Shown here in pieces: positions 31,566 through 43,234 of a DNA stretch of 64,000 bases (the first letter of the stretch is position 1; the number at the start of each line of letters is the position of its first letter). The translations under genes were made by a program, and so were the position numbers. The stretch is from Pegoplata infirma (taxonomy: Eukaryota; Arthropoda; Insecta; Diptera; Anthomyiidae), in assembly GCA_963921195.1 (NCBI GenBank), contig OY992536.1, positions 328,059,038-328,123,037 of the forward strand, written 5' to 3'. A model generated the notes under the pieces. It was not told where the DNA came from. It made no database searches and was given only the letters and a program-made list of their open reading frames with translations.

Positions 31566-33541
31566 AGTTATAATTCACACCAAAAATGTAAAAATAAAAA
31601 ACAATAACAATAATAAACGGTTCCATTTTTTGTAAAAAAGTACTGGTAAAGCACTTTTTAGGTTGTTATTTTTAACACTGCAACAGTACACTATACTTAA
31701 CATTTTCCAATTTTGAGACCAATTTAGATAAAAAAAATAATTTTTATGTTTAAAAATCAGCATTTGTAAACTTAAACTGCAAATTCGGTCAACAATTTCG
31801 GACATGAATTTTTGTCGAAATACGTAATTTTTTTTTCCAACTTTGATTGCTGGTTGCCGACTGAAGAAGACCTTGCGAAATTTTTTCATAAATTTTCCCA
31901 CACTCAGCTCTAACGTGGCCATCGTTTGGCAGGTAGTACGACATGAAATTCGAAAATTTAAATTTGACGGCACGCCTTAATGTATAACATTCGTAGTTTA
32001 AATCAATTAACTAAAAGTAAAAAAGTTAATTCGGCTGTGCCGAATCTATCATACTCTCCAACATGTAAAAAAATAAAAAATGTTTAGTGTTTTTTTTTTG
32101 GTGGGGGGGAGGGAGGGGGCGTCTCGACGGGGTCGCTGGGGAACACCTCTCTTGTGAAAAATGTTTTGAAATTCATTTCTTATACTTTTTGCACTAAAGT
32201 AATACAGTTTAATAGTTAAATAACTTAACTGGATACTTCCAAGGGAAGAATTTCATGATTTTGTTAGTGCTATATCACTGTGCAACAAATTTTGGGTCAT
32301 CGCTTTGAGCCTCAATGGCTTCAACGCCATATGAAAGTAAACCATCACATAGACAAAATAACCAAAGGGTTTTACAAAGTCAGTTCGGATTTCTTTATTA
32401 TGTCCCACTGAAGTTATTATAACATTTGTATAAAGGGCGTTTGGAATACGTCAAAAAAACTGTAATAAAAACACACCTGAGCTTCAAAATATATATTGAT
32501 GTTTTCACTGAAATTGTATGGCGATTATTTTCTTTTAAGGGGTCATGTAAGTCCTTTTTCAAAAACTAAACACAGAAGTCTTTAAATATTTTCCTCATAA
32601 AATTTCACTGGGGTTTGTCAAAGGTTGAAATTTTGTGCGACTTTCGCAAAATGCTTAAAAATGGACAAAAATAAAATATTGATGTTTGGTATTTTTTTTT
32701 TTTTACCAAAGCAGTGTTTTAAAAACTCGATAAAAAAAAACAGTTTAAATACTTCTGGGCTAAAAGTTATGTTGTGATGTGTTTTATAAAATTGTATGAT
32801 GATTCTTTTCTTTGATCAAATTAACCCTCTAACTTCCGTTTTAAGGAGTCATTTTTGTATTTTTTTAAAAGAAATATATAAAAGTCAATGAAAAAGGCAG
32901 TTAAAGGGTTAAAATATTATACAAATATTTTGTGCAAAGCCAGAAAATGTATTTGGTATTTGTAAAATGCTTAAAATAGTAAAGTTGCACATACATTTTT
33001 TTTTGATATTTTACAAATTTTTTTTTATTTAAAATTTTATTTATTATATGCTGGACGAAATTCCTGCCTTCGATGACCCCTAGTGAAATTCAATGCACAA
33101 AATATTTGTAGAACATTTTAACCCTCCAACTGCCTTTTTATACACTTATTTGTTTTCAAAAATTATTATAAATTTACGCGTGTGTGTGACTGAACACAAT
33201 TTTTCTCACATGATTGTGAGTGGCGAAAAAAATTGCGTGAGTGAGTGTTGCGTGAGTTTCCGTAATTCATTTTTCCTTTTATTTAGCTTAAAAACTCGTT
33301 AGATTTTTAAAATTTTAATTTTAAAATTTTGTTTGTATAAATAAAAATTTCGTGAGTGTGACTCAACGTGAGTGTGAGTGCACGTGAGTATGAGTTGTAT
33401 TAAATTTACTCACGTGTTTGTGAGTAAATTTGTGCGTGCGTGATTCAAAAATTCCTGTCGTGAACGTGAGTGAGTCCAAATTGACTCACGCGCCCATCTC
33501 TACTTGAAAGGTAAAAAAATGGAGGCCAAGCTGCACATTAG
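31566..33541. other. No gene; repeat fragments
   Basis: 31620-31975 is an arm of the 33542-type foldback, ending TTTGACGGCACGCC. 32010-32070 resembles the start of a tatac-type repeat (GGCTGTGCCGAATCTATCAT). 32080-33090 has loosely repeated blocks (TTTCACTGAAATTGTATGGC, GTATGATGATTCTTTTC) with nothing recognised. 33167-33502 is the right part of a TCACG-type hAT-like element ending CACGCGCCCATCTCTA. Confidence 0.5.
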
Positions 33542-34516
33542 GGCGTCCCGTCAAATTAAAATTTTTGAATTTCATGTCGTAATACTTGCCAAACGATGGC
33601 CACGGTAGAGCTGATTGTCGGAAAATTTATAAAAAATTTTTGCAAGGTCATCTTCAGTCGGCAACCATCGGTCAAAGTTGGAAAAAATTACGTATTTCGA
33701 CCAAAATTCATGTCCGAATTTTTTGACCAAATCCGGCTCAAAAATTCGGAAAATTTCCGTACTTTATTGGAAAAACATTTAAATAAAAACTGCGATTTTG
33801 GACCACAGATGCTGATTTTTAAACATGAAAAAAATTTTTTTATCCAAATTGTTCTCAAAAGTTGGAAAATGCTAAGTGTGTTATTTAAAAAACATTTAAA
33901 AAAAATATAAAAATACGAGTTTGGTCCGAAATGCTGATCAGCATCTGTGGACCAAGATCGCAGATCAGCATTTTTGGACCAAAAACGAGTTTTTGGATTT
34001 TTTAATATTTTTTAGATAACACACTTAACATTTTTCAACTTTTGCTATCTAAAAAATATAAAAACACGATTTTGATCCCAAAATTCTGATCAGCATCTGT
34101 GGACCAAAATCGCAGATCAGCATTTTTGAACCAAAATCGGGTTTTTTATATTTTTTTTATATTTTTAGATAACACACTTAACATTTTCCAACTTTTGAGA
34201 CCAATTTGTATAAAAAAATTATGTTCATGTTTAAAAATCAGTGGACTAAAACCGCGGTTTTGGATTTTTTTTAAAATACATATTTTTCCAATAAAGTACG
34301 CAAAATTTCCGAATTTTTGAGCCGGATTTGGTAAAAAAATTCGGATATGAATTTTGGTCGAAAAACGTAATTTTTCCAAACTTTGACCGCTGGTTTTCGA
34401 CTGAAGATGACCTTGTGAAATTTTTTCATAAATTTTCCCACAATCAGCTCTAATGTGGCCATCGTTTGGCAGGTATTACGACACGAAATGCCAAAATTTA
34501 AGTTTGACGGGACGCC
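33542..34516. repeat. Foldback element with GGCGTCCCGTCAAA ends
   Basis: About 975 bp. The terminal 14 bp are perfect inverted repeats, and the arms match over several hundred bases (GCCAAACGATGGCCAC / GTGGCCATCGTTTGGC). The centre holds repeated GATCAGCATCTGTGGACCAA and GATCAGCATTTTTGGACC units. Short open frames in the arms are palindrome-derived and not credible genes. Confidence 0.75.
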
Positions 34517-34554
34517 TACTGCATATATTGCAGCTCATAAATTAATATATTTTC

Positions 34555-35077
34555 TAGAGTCCGACCGAAACCAGTTTTTCAAGGCCGAACCGAAACGAAT
34601 ATTCGGCCAAAAAATCAATTCGGCCAAAAAATCAATAATCAATATAAAATCAAAATAATTGCCTGGCTTAAAAGAAAGTTATTATGATTTTTTTTATAGA
34701 ACTTAGGGTGGAATACTCAATGAAAAGTTAGCTGCTAACTGCCGATTTAACGGAGCCTTATGTCAAAATTTGTATGAAAAAGTTAAATTTAACGGTGATT
34801 TATTTTATAACTGAGCATTGAGTAATCCAGCCTTAATGTTTTTAAACCATAGGAATTGTATTTATAAAAAAAATAAAAATTTTAATAAACTTAAAAAAAA
34901 TCATATTAAAAAAAATCATATTATAAACCAAAATTCAGCGACTTTTTTGTATTTTTTTTTTAATTTTAAAAAGTTTCGGTTTTGGCTAATATTCGGTAAA
35001 AATTTGGCCGAATAGCGGCCGAAACCCAATTATTCGGCCGACACCGACACCGAAACCGAATATTCGATTGGACTTTA
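34555..35077. mobile_element. hAT-like MITE with TTCGGCC motif array
   Basis: 523 bp between perfect 8-bp duplications ATATTTTC (34547-34554, 35078-35085). Ends TAGAGTCCGA and, in reverse complement, TAAAGTCCAA. Both arms are made of ATTCGGCCAAAA and CCGAAACCGAA-type units. A 127-bp MITE sits inside (34706-34832). Confidence 0.83.
34706..34832. mobile_element. 127-bp MITE, copy 2 (TTA target)
   Basis: Same length and ends as the element at 8797, flanked by TTA (34703-34705, 34833-34835). Nested in the hAT-like element at 34555. Confidence 0.8.
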
Positions 35078-35084
35078 ATATTTT

Positions 35085-35580
35085 CTATACAAAACTTTTT
35101 GTTGATTATAAATTTTATGTAGTAAATTTTTTATAGAGCATAAATTTTCTTAAAAAAAAAAAAATTTTCGATTATAAATTTTCTATAGAAAACTTTTAAT
35201 CGATTATAAATTTTCTATAGAAAATTTTTTATCGATTATAAATTTTCTATAGGAATTTTTTTGTCGATTGTAAATTTTCTATAGTCAATTTTTTATCGAT
35301 TATAAATTTTCTATAGAAATTTTTTCTATCGATGATAAATTTTTGAAAAAAAATTTTTAACGATTATAAATTTTCTATAGAAAATTTCGCAAATGGTGTC
35401 ACTTCTTTTGTCGGTGTCACTTCTTTTGTCGATTGTAAATTTTCTATAGTAAATTTTTTATCGATTATAAATTTTCTATAGAAATTTTTTTTATCGATGA
35501 TAAATTTTTGAAGAAAATTTTTTAACGATTATAAATTTTCTATAGAAAATTTCGCAAATGGTGTCACTTCTTTTGTCGGT
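35085..35580. repeat. Minisatellite, about 32-bp unit
   Basis: Roughly 14 imperfect tandem copies of a unit containing CGATTATAAATTTTCTATAG. A larger duplication is visible: GCAAATGGTGTCACTTCTTT appears near 35390 and again near 35553. Confidence 0.8.
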
Positions 35581-35828
35581 TACCTTAACAGTTTGAATTT
35601 TAATCAAGTTCTCTATGTTTTTGAAGAAAAAACATAATTAAATCACTGCAAAAAAATATTGGACGTAAATAAAAAGTGTTTTTAACTGATTTAAATTTTG
35701 CCGAATATACGGCAAACTGTTTACGAATATTTACTTCGACGAATATTAAAAAAACATGCGAAATACCGAATACTGACGAATAATCGCGACATCCCTAGAA
35801 AAAACGTTTAACACGCTTTGAAAGACAT

Positions 35829-36245
35829 TTGCTGTGTTTTTTAAAAAGTGGATTTATTTTCAGATTAATCTTATTTTGTTTAAAATAAATATTTTAACAT
35901 GCCAAAACAAATTTGAAATATTTTTTTCCGTAATCTATGATAAATTAGCAATTATAATCCGAAAACATGATAAAAAAATTTGGAAAATTTGAAAAGTTAT
36001 AAATAAATCAAAATTAATCCAATTAAATTTTAGGATTTAATAAGTCCACTTTGGATTAATTTTGATTTATTTATAACTTTTTTCATTTTCAAATTTTTTT
36101 ATCATTTTTTCGGATTATAATTGCCAATTTATCGTAGATTACGGAAAAAAATATTTCAAATTTGTTTTGGCATGTTAAAATATTTATTTTAAACTAAATA
36201 AGATTAATCCGAAAATAAATCCACTTATTGAAAAACACAGCAATT
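35829..36245. repeat. Foldback with arms of about 190 bp
   Basis: AAGTGGATTTATTTTCAGAT... on the left pairs with ...CGAAAATAAATCCACTTATT on the right; ATGCCAAAACAAATTTGAAA pairs with its complement near 36157. The outer bases read TTGCTGTGTTTTT and AAAAACACAGCAA. Non-coding. Confidence 0.7.
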
Positions 36246-37349
36246 GTCAAGTTACAAAAATATTTTTTTCACTCCAAAAAATGAGTAAGGAATAGTTTTT
36301 TTTTGTCACTCCAAAAAAATTTTGAACTCAAAAAAATATTACACATTGGCCCGTTTCATCTTATATGTGTAAAGTTTCAAAACAAGAACATGCAATTGAT
36401 TCAGTGGACTTCAAATCAGAGATAACATTTATCGTTTGAAGGCATCGCAATTTATTGTTTTATCGATCGATTAAATTTCCTTCTTTTTGTAGCTTTTCGT
36501 ATTGTATAAAACAATGACGTATTGATGCCGTGGTCGATGCCATTAACTAGTATAAATGATGATACCCCAGCAAAAAAAGAGGTAATAAAACGTCTTAAGG
36601 CTGGGTTAGCTAAAATCTAAATTGTAACGTCCCAGCAAACACCCAAACTATGATTTCAATGCGGATTACGTTAACAAGGTGATATCATTTGAAGTAACCT
36701 TTTACCCCAAAAAGTTATCTTGTTAGTAATTTCACAGTGCAACAACGAAAATCGAAATGGGATGAAACCAGGAGCATATGAAAGTTGATGTATTCCATAA
36801 AAACCCCTTAAACCTTTTTTTAGTTTACCTCTAGATTTTTATATTTTCTTGTTTCAACATAGCGTATGAGTAATATTTATGCAAATATTTAATACTCATT
36901 CGCTACGTTAAAATAAGAAAATATAAACAAATTATAAAATTGTTATGAAATTTAATATTCAAATGCAATTTTCTAAAAAAAAAAAAAACGAAAAGCACAT
37001 GTCTGAATTGTGGATAGACAAACATCTTATCTTTTAAATTTTTTTTTTTTTTTTTAAGTGTCCGGATTTTTGATAAATTGACTTTTTTAAAAAATGGGAA
37101 ATTTCAGAACAGATTCTAAAAATTTTCCAAAAAAAAATGTTAGTCGATAGCCCATATAAAACTATACAAGAATGTAAATTTTTAAGGTTATGGTGCATTC
37201 CGTTTTAATTTGATAAATATTTAAACAAGGTAACTCGACACAAATTTGACAATTTTTACAATATTTGACCACGCCTAAGCCCAGTTTTTGAAAAATTTAA
37301 AAACCAAAAACACAATTTTCTTAGTTACACTCAAACAATTGTGTTAGTA

Positions 37350-37957
37350 CACTCAAAAAAATAAAACCGTAAAGTTAACTAACTTTTTTTTGTTAACTCG
37401 AGTTTACTGGCCTTTTAGCAAATTTTTAGTTAAAATCAGCGTTTTAACTACTTTTTTTAGTTAAGTTCAATTTACGAGAATACTAGTTTTGTACAAAATT
37501 TGAATTAATTTTTTTTGTTGACTTTAAAACTGAGTTTACGAATTTTTACTAATTAATTTGCTGATTTTTTGTAACATTTTTGTCAAGTGAAAATTTTTAA
37601 ACATTTTTTGTGTAGCCTCCTATGCAAATCTCATAAGTCCTACTTAAGCTGAACTTAATGCTGTGCAAAAGAAAAGAAAAAATAAGTGAAGTGTTAGTGT
37701 TTAAAACCAATATTTAACAAACTTAAATTTTTTACAAAAAGTTTAGCTGAATTTAACTAATAAAAAATGTTACGAAATTTTCAGCTGAATTTTTAGTTAA
37801 AATTACGGTTTTTTTGCTACATTCATTCTACGAAAAGTTAACTAAATATTTTTTGTTAAATTAACTAGAAATTTAGTAGGTTCAAAATCAGGTGTTTTTT
37901 TTAAATTAAATTTAACTAAATTTTTTGCTAACTTTACAGTTTTTTTTTTTTTGAGTG
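37350..37957. mobile_element. 608-bp MITE, TA target, CACTCAAAAAAA ends
   Basis: CACTCAAAAAAATAAAACCG at the left, CACTCAAAAAAAAAAAAA then CTGTAAAGTTAG at the right in reverse complement, flanked by TA on both sides. The arms are rich in GTTAACT/TTAGTT motifs. The other arm of its host (near 40003, TTTTACTAAC) preserves the uninterrupted site with one TA. Confidence 0.8.
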
Positions 37958-38144
37958 TAAAATCAACTAAAAATGTCAGTTAAAATAACTACTTTGTAAG
38001 TTGTTTTGGCGTCAACTACTTTTTCAGTTAATTCAACTCACAATGTTAGTTATTTTAACTGAAAAAAAAACAACTGACTTATGTAGTAAAATCTACTTAC
38101 ATTGTAATCAAAACAACATGTAGTAAAAATAAAATAATCAATAT

Positions 38145-38382
38145 ATGAAGGGCTTACTGCAAAAACTTGATAAGCAACATTTTATTTTTTGGTGTTTTTC
38201 GCCTTCTACTGGTGTTCCATTGAAATATTTTTGGCAGAAGTCTTGCTTAAACCCTTTGTACAAGTATCTTGAGAATGAAGTTCTTCAAAAGTTCGGTTTT
38301 CTACATTATTTCAAAAGTTTTAAGGCAATGACCACCATAAAATGAAATGTTGCTTATCGAGTTTATACAATAAACCCTTCAT
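38145..38382. mobile_element. 238-bp MITE with ATGAAGGG ends
   Basis: ATGAAGGGCTTACTGCAAAA pairs with the right end (reverse complement ATGAAGGGTTTATTGTATAA); both then read GATAAGCAACATTT. Target duplication unclear. Confidence 0.65.
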
Positions 38383-38434
38383 AAAATTTTTTCCAAAAAT
38401 TTTTTCAGAAAATAACCAAATTTTGTTCCAAGTA

Positions 38435-38650
38435 TTTTTTTATACCCTCCACTTAGTGATAGAGGGTATATATAAGTTTGTCATTCCGTTTGTAACTCAT
38501 CGAAATATAGGTCTGTATATAGTATATATATTCATGATCCCCGATCGATTTTAAGACATACTAGCGATGTCCATCTGTCTGTGTGTCTGTGGAAATAGTG
38601 AGCACAGCCAAAATATTACACGGAGATGACTGAAACTTAACATATTTATT
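38435..38650. repeat. tataccctc-type dispersed repeat
   Basis: TATACCCTCCACTTAGTG, then GATAGAGGGTATATATAAG, a CATGATCCCCGATCGATTTTA block and CCATCTGTCTGTGTGTCTG. Related fragments with the same blocks occur near 20485, 32020, 49365-49830, 53690-54000, 58495-59352, 62260-62400 and 63610-63720. It behaves like the tail of a common dipteran transposon family; no coding part is visible. Confidence 0.6.
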
Positions 38651-38727
38651 GGAACACTCAGAAAATTATGTAAGTTACTACATATTAGTTGTTTGTATAT
38701 TTTACAGTAGTTAGTTGTTTTCAACTA

Positions 38728-39542
38728 CACTCAACCAAAAATCATTGTATTCCCAAAGAAAATCATTGTAAATTCAACAGAAATCATTGTTGATTTTGAC
38801 CCTACAAATATTTATGTTGATTTCAATAAAAATTGTTGTCAGTTTTTGTAAAAGTTGATCAACTCGTTTTTTTGTAAATCAACTCGTATTTTTTGTAAAC
38901 TCAACTCATATTTTTGTTGATATAAGAAATATTATTAATAAAAAAAAGCTTGTTGTTATTTGTTAATATTCTTTTATTAAGTAAAAATCACAATATTTTT
39001 TAGAATTATCACCGGCTTTTTAAGCTGCAATATTTCAACACAAGATTTTCACACACTTCTTTTATTTATGTTTTGCACTCGTAAGCCATTCTCCGGTTTT
39101 CTAATGACACCAAATCAAAAGCCTTAAAAAAAACAAACAAAAATATAATATAGTATGAATACATAAAGTAACCAATGTATTTTATTACTTACCAAATATT
39201 TACAGATCAGAATCTGATAATCAGATCCTATTTTAATTTATTTTTATAATATTAAATATTTTTATAAGAAACAAACACATAAAATAATTTTATAAGAGAC
39301 AAACAAATTTCACATTGCAATGCATTGCTACCAACTTGATAATACAAAAATGAACGAGCAGGGTTGTTTTTTCTTTTTTGGTTTTATCTATTGAATTCTG
39401 TATAAGCGATGTAAAGAGTTGATTCAACTTTACTGATTATTCAACGATATCAACATTAATTTTTGTTGAATACGGCAATATTTTGTAAAACTTGATCTAC
39501 AATGGGTTTACTAATTTTTCTACTAAGATATTTCTATGAGTG
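38728..39542. mobile_element. 815-bp TA-flanked element with CACTCA ends
   Basis: Starts CACTCAACCAAAAATCATTG, ends CTATGAGTG, TA on both sides (38726-38727, 39543-39544). Arms carry AATCATTGT/GTTGATTT motifs. On the minus strand the core shows a possible mini-intron (donor GGTAAGTAAT near 39187, acceptor TTTTTTTAAG near 39123) followed by an ATG near 39087 opening a seven-codon frame. The second copy of the host arm at 44.8 kb supports the empty site. Confidence 0.7.
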
Positions 39543-41179
39543 TACAAAGTCAGTCGTTTTTGCATGAAAAATATTAAACAACTATTTCTGTTAGTTATTT
39601 TAAGTAGTTTTTTTGCACAACTAACAAAAAAGTACTGTGATGTAGTAACAGTTATTTAAAGTAGTTAATTTTATTTTTTTGTATCTCTGAAAAATTTTGC
39701 AAAAAAATAAAAAAATTTTGGTTTTTTTTATTTTTCACAACTTTTTTTTTTTTAAAAAAACTTTGAAAAAATTTGGTCTTCAAATTTTTTTCTGAAAAAT
39801 TAAAAAAAAAAATAAATATGTTTATTAATAATTTTATTTTTACTACATTTTAGTTGTTTTGACTACAAATGTAAGTAGTTTTTACTACATAAGTCAGTTG
39901 TTTTTTGTCAGTTAAAATAACTAACATTGTTAGTTGATTTAACTGAAAAAGTAGTTGACCCCAAAACAACTCACAAAGTAGTTATTTTAACTGACATTTT
40001 CAGTTGATTTTACTAACATAATATTTTGAGTGAAGTTCTCCCGAGAAGTTTGGTATTGCATTTGAGCGATATCGGTTTAGCGGCTCTAAAGTTATGAACG
40101 AAAATGTAAGGACACCTCAAAAATTTTAGTACATTCAACATAACCTAAAAATACAAAATTCTTTAATTCGGCTGCTGGTTGACATATGTGAACATAATTG
40201 AACACCAAATGGTATTTAAACAAGTACGAACATATTTTTATTCAAAAAAAGAAAAAAATTGCGTATTTTTTTTTACCAAAATTTTTTTTTTCCCGGATTT
40301 TTTTTTTAAAAAAATTTTTTTTTTTTCAAAAGTTTTTTTCTTTTAAATAAAGTTTTTTGCAATAATCTTTTTGAAATTGTGGAGGGCATCACTACAGTCG
40401 GCAAAGCCGAATTTAAAATTTTTACTTGTTTTTTTTTTTAAGTTGTGAAAAATAAAAAAAAAATTAAAATTTATTTTTATTTTTTTGAAAAAAAAAAAAC
40501 TTTTGGGTAATTCCAAAAATTTTCGCCCCACTGTTCGGAAACATGCCTTTGGACGCCACTGAGAATTTGGCTCATAGATATCCACGTTTATATGAGATAA
40601 GTTGCATTTTTGGATTTTCAAAATTTGCTGTAGTTTTCAAATTATCGCGGGTCAAAGTTCTACTTTTTTAGCAAAAGTCAGAAAAATACATGACGTTTAA
40701 CGTGCTCTAACTTTATAACTAGTAATCCGATTATCACAAGTAATGGCTCATACACCCAAAAAATATTGTAGTTGATAACAACTTAAATATCAACTATTTT
40801 GTAGGTGAATTACCACTAACTAAAATTTAGTTGATTTTCTTAAGTTGCTGATAACTACGAATAAACCAAAATATAAAATCAACTATATAAGTCGTTACTA
40901 TTACCAATATTTAGTTGATTTCAACTTATATTTGACATATTTTGAAAAAATAGCTGAATACAACTATATGAACAGTTGAAAACAACTTAAAATAGCTAAA
41001 TATAACGATTAAATAAATAATTTTATCTTTAACTACCTTTTTAGTTAATAATAATTATTAAATTGCTGTATTTTGGTTGCTTGCTAATTAGAATAAGGTA
41101 AATATTTTTTAATTTAAAATAAAAGACGACCTGGAAGTTTTAAGAGATTTTATTTAAGTTAATCAAAGGACACTTCACT

Positions 41180-42720
41180 AATTTAGCATCTGATAGTTTC
41201 TATATGGAGAAACTGTTTCAATTTTTCTATAGAACAGAAAATTCAAAATCATAGAATTTTTCTATAGAAAAAATGTCTTAATCTAAAATTTTTCTATAAA
41301 AAAAAAAACTGTCTCAAAATCTAAGAAATTTTCTGTAGAAAAAATGTCAGAATCTGAGAATTTTACTGAAGAAAAATGTTTCAGAATCTAATAATTTTTC
41401 TATAGAAAAAATGTCTCAGAAAAAATGTTTCAGAATCTGAGAATTTTTCTGTAGAAAAATGTCTCAGAATCTGAGAATTTTTCAGTAGAAAAATGTCTCA
41501 GAATTTGAGAATTTTTCTATAGAAAAAATGTCTCAGAATCTAAAAATTTATCTTTAGAAAAAATGTCTCAGAATCAGAATATTTCTATAGAAAAAAATGT
41601 CTCAGAATCTGAGTACTTTTTTTTTAGAAAAATGTCTAAGAATCCGAGAATTTTTCTATAGAAAAAATGTCTCAGAATCTGAGAATTTTTCTATAGAAAA
41701 AATGACTCAGAATCTGAGAATTTTTCTATAGAAAAAATGACTCAGAATCTGAAAATTTTTCTATAGAAAAAATGTCTCAGAATCTGAGAATTTTTCTATA
41801 GAAAAATTGTCTCCGAATCTAAGAATTTTTCTATAGAAAAAATGTATCAGAATCTGAGAATTTTTCTATAGAAAAAATGTCTCAGAATCTGAAAATTTTT
41901 CTATAGAAAAAATGTCCCGGAATCTGAAAATTTTTCTATAGAAAAAATGTCTCAGAATCAAAATATTTCTATAGAAAAAAATGTCTCAGAATCTGAGATT
42001 TTTTTTTTAGAAAATTGTCTCAGAATCTGAGAATTTTTCTACAGAAAAAATGTCTCAGAAACTGAGAATTTTTCTACAGAAAAAAATGTCTCAGAATCTG
42101 AGAATTTTTCTATAGAAAGAATGTCTCAGAATCTAAAAATTTATCTTTAGAAAAAATGTCTCAGAATCTGAGAACTTTTCTACAGAAAAAATATCTCAGA
42201 ATCTGAGAATTTTTCTATAGAAAAATTGTCTCCGAATCTAAGAATTTTTCTACAGAAAAAATGTCTCAGAATCTGAGAATTTTTCTGTAGAAAAAATGCC
42301 TAAGAATCTTAGACCAAAAATGTCTCAGAATCTAAAAAAATTCTCTGTAGAATAAATGTCTTAGATTCTTAGAATTTTCCTATACAAAAAATGTCTTAGA
42401 ATCTCAGCGTTTTTCTATACAAAAAATGTGTCAGAATCTAAGCATTTTTTATAGAGAAAATGTCTTAGAATCAAAGAATTTTGCTATAGAAAAAATGTCT
42501 CAGAATCTGAAAATTTTTTATAGAAGAAATGTCTCAGGATCTGATACTTTTCTATAGAAAAATTATCAGATTCTGAAACATTTTTATAGAAAAATTATCA
42601 TATTCTGACACATTTGTTCTTTCGAAACATTTTCATATTCTGTGTTTTTTTGTATAAAAAATTTATAGATTCTGGGACGCTTAATCTATAGAAAAAAATC
42701 TGAAGTTCTGAGAATTTGCA
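41180..42720. repeat. 35-bp minisatellite, about 40 copies
   Basis: Unit built around TTTTTCTATAGAAAAAATGT then CTCAGAATCTGAGAA. Many copies are nearly identical in the middle (41640-41900) and decay toward both edges, as expected for unequal exchange. It lies wholly within the element at 40753. Confidence 0.9.
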
Positions 42721-42784
42721 TACTGATTTAGGTAGTGATTTACAGCAATTTATAAATCTGGATGATAAACAAAAATCCGCAGAA

Positions 42785-42960
42785 TTTTAATCTTTCCAAG
42801 ATCTACTGAATTTTCCACTTCCTCTGTTCAGTTTTTCTTTATTGCTGTTGCTATTATTAGTCCCTTGAGATTCATTTTTCTTCGCCATATTCCTGTAAAA
42901 GAACACTTACAATAAAATATTGTAACAAATTATGCATTTAGAACTTACCTTTCATATTTT
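42785..42960 (-). other. Possible spliced mini-gene remnant inside the TA element
   Basis: On the minus strand a donor AAAG|GTAAGTTC (near 42950) and acceptor TTCTTTTACAG (near 42896) define an intron-like segment of about 55-65 nt. It is followed by ATGGCGAAGAAAAATGAATC, opening about 33 codons rich in Asn, Ser and Lys. It could be the first exons of a lost transposase or chance. Not assigned. Confidence 0.3.
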
Positions 42961-43234
42961 TACATTTTGGTATTAAACATTTTCAAATTTGTTTATTAAT
43001 TAAAAAGTTACATAAAATTTAAAAAAAATAATTTTCGTTTTGGAAGTTTATTTTTTAAATTTTTGGTTGACAATATCAAGTGAAAAGAAAATTAAAAAAC
43101 AGGGTAACTAAAAGTAATTATTTTTAACGAATTCAATAGTTGGTAGCGATTACAATAGTTATTTGAAATCATTTTTATTTCAACTATAGAAATCCTTAAC
43201 TACACAACTACAAAATTTTTTGGGTGTATGAAAG

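Larger units (their letters stand above)
37328..40032. mobile_element. CACTCAAA-ended element with TTAGTT/AACTAA motif arms
   Basis: Left end CACTCAAACAATTGTGTTAG (preceded by TA at 37326-37327) and right end in reverse complement CACTCAAAATATTATGTTAG. The arms continue as near-matching inverted repeats for about 190 bp (AAAATCAACT...GTCAGTTAAAATAACTAC). It carries nested insertions at 37350-37957, 38145-38382 and 38728-39542. Part of its interior (38650-39700) is also present in inverted form at 44700-44925, so the true boundaries of one member of this cluster remain unresolved. Confidence 0.6.
40753..43226. mobile_element. 2.5-kb TA-flanked element with CACCCAAAAAAT ends
   Basis: Terminal inverted repeats agree at 21 of 22 bases (CACCCAAAAAAT(A/T)TTGTAG...), with TA at 40751-40752 and 43227-43228. 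Both arms are rich in TAGTTG/CAACTA. The interior is mostly a minisatellite (41180-42720) plus a short non-repetitive core (42725-43000). No transposase. Confidence 0.8.

Noticed and set aside
33596..34462. Similar short proteins (MATVELIVGKF..., MATLELIVGKF...) on opposite strands
   Set aside because: They look like paralogous proteins but are the two arms of one foldback, found also at 31575-31973; no conserved coding signature.
41180..42720. Regularly spaced repeats resembling a CRISPR array
   Set aside because: Units are contiguous with no unique spacers, lie inside a eukaryotic transposon and decay toward the edges. It is a minisatellite.
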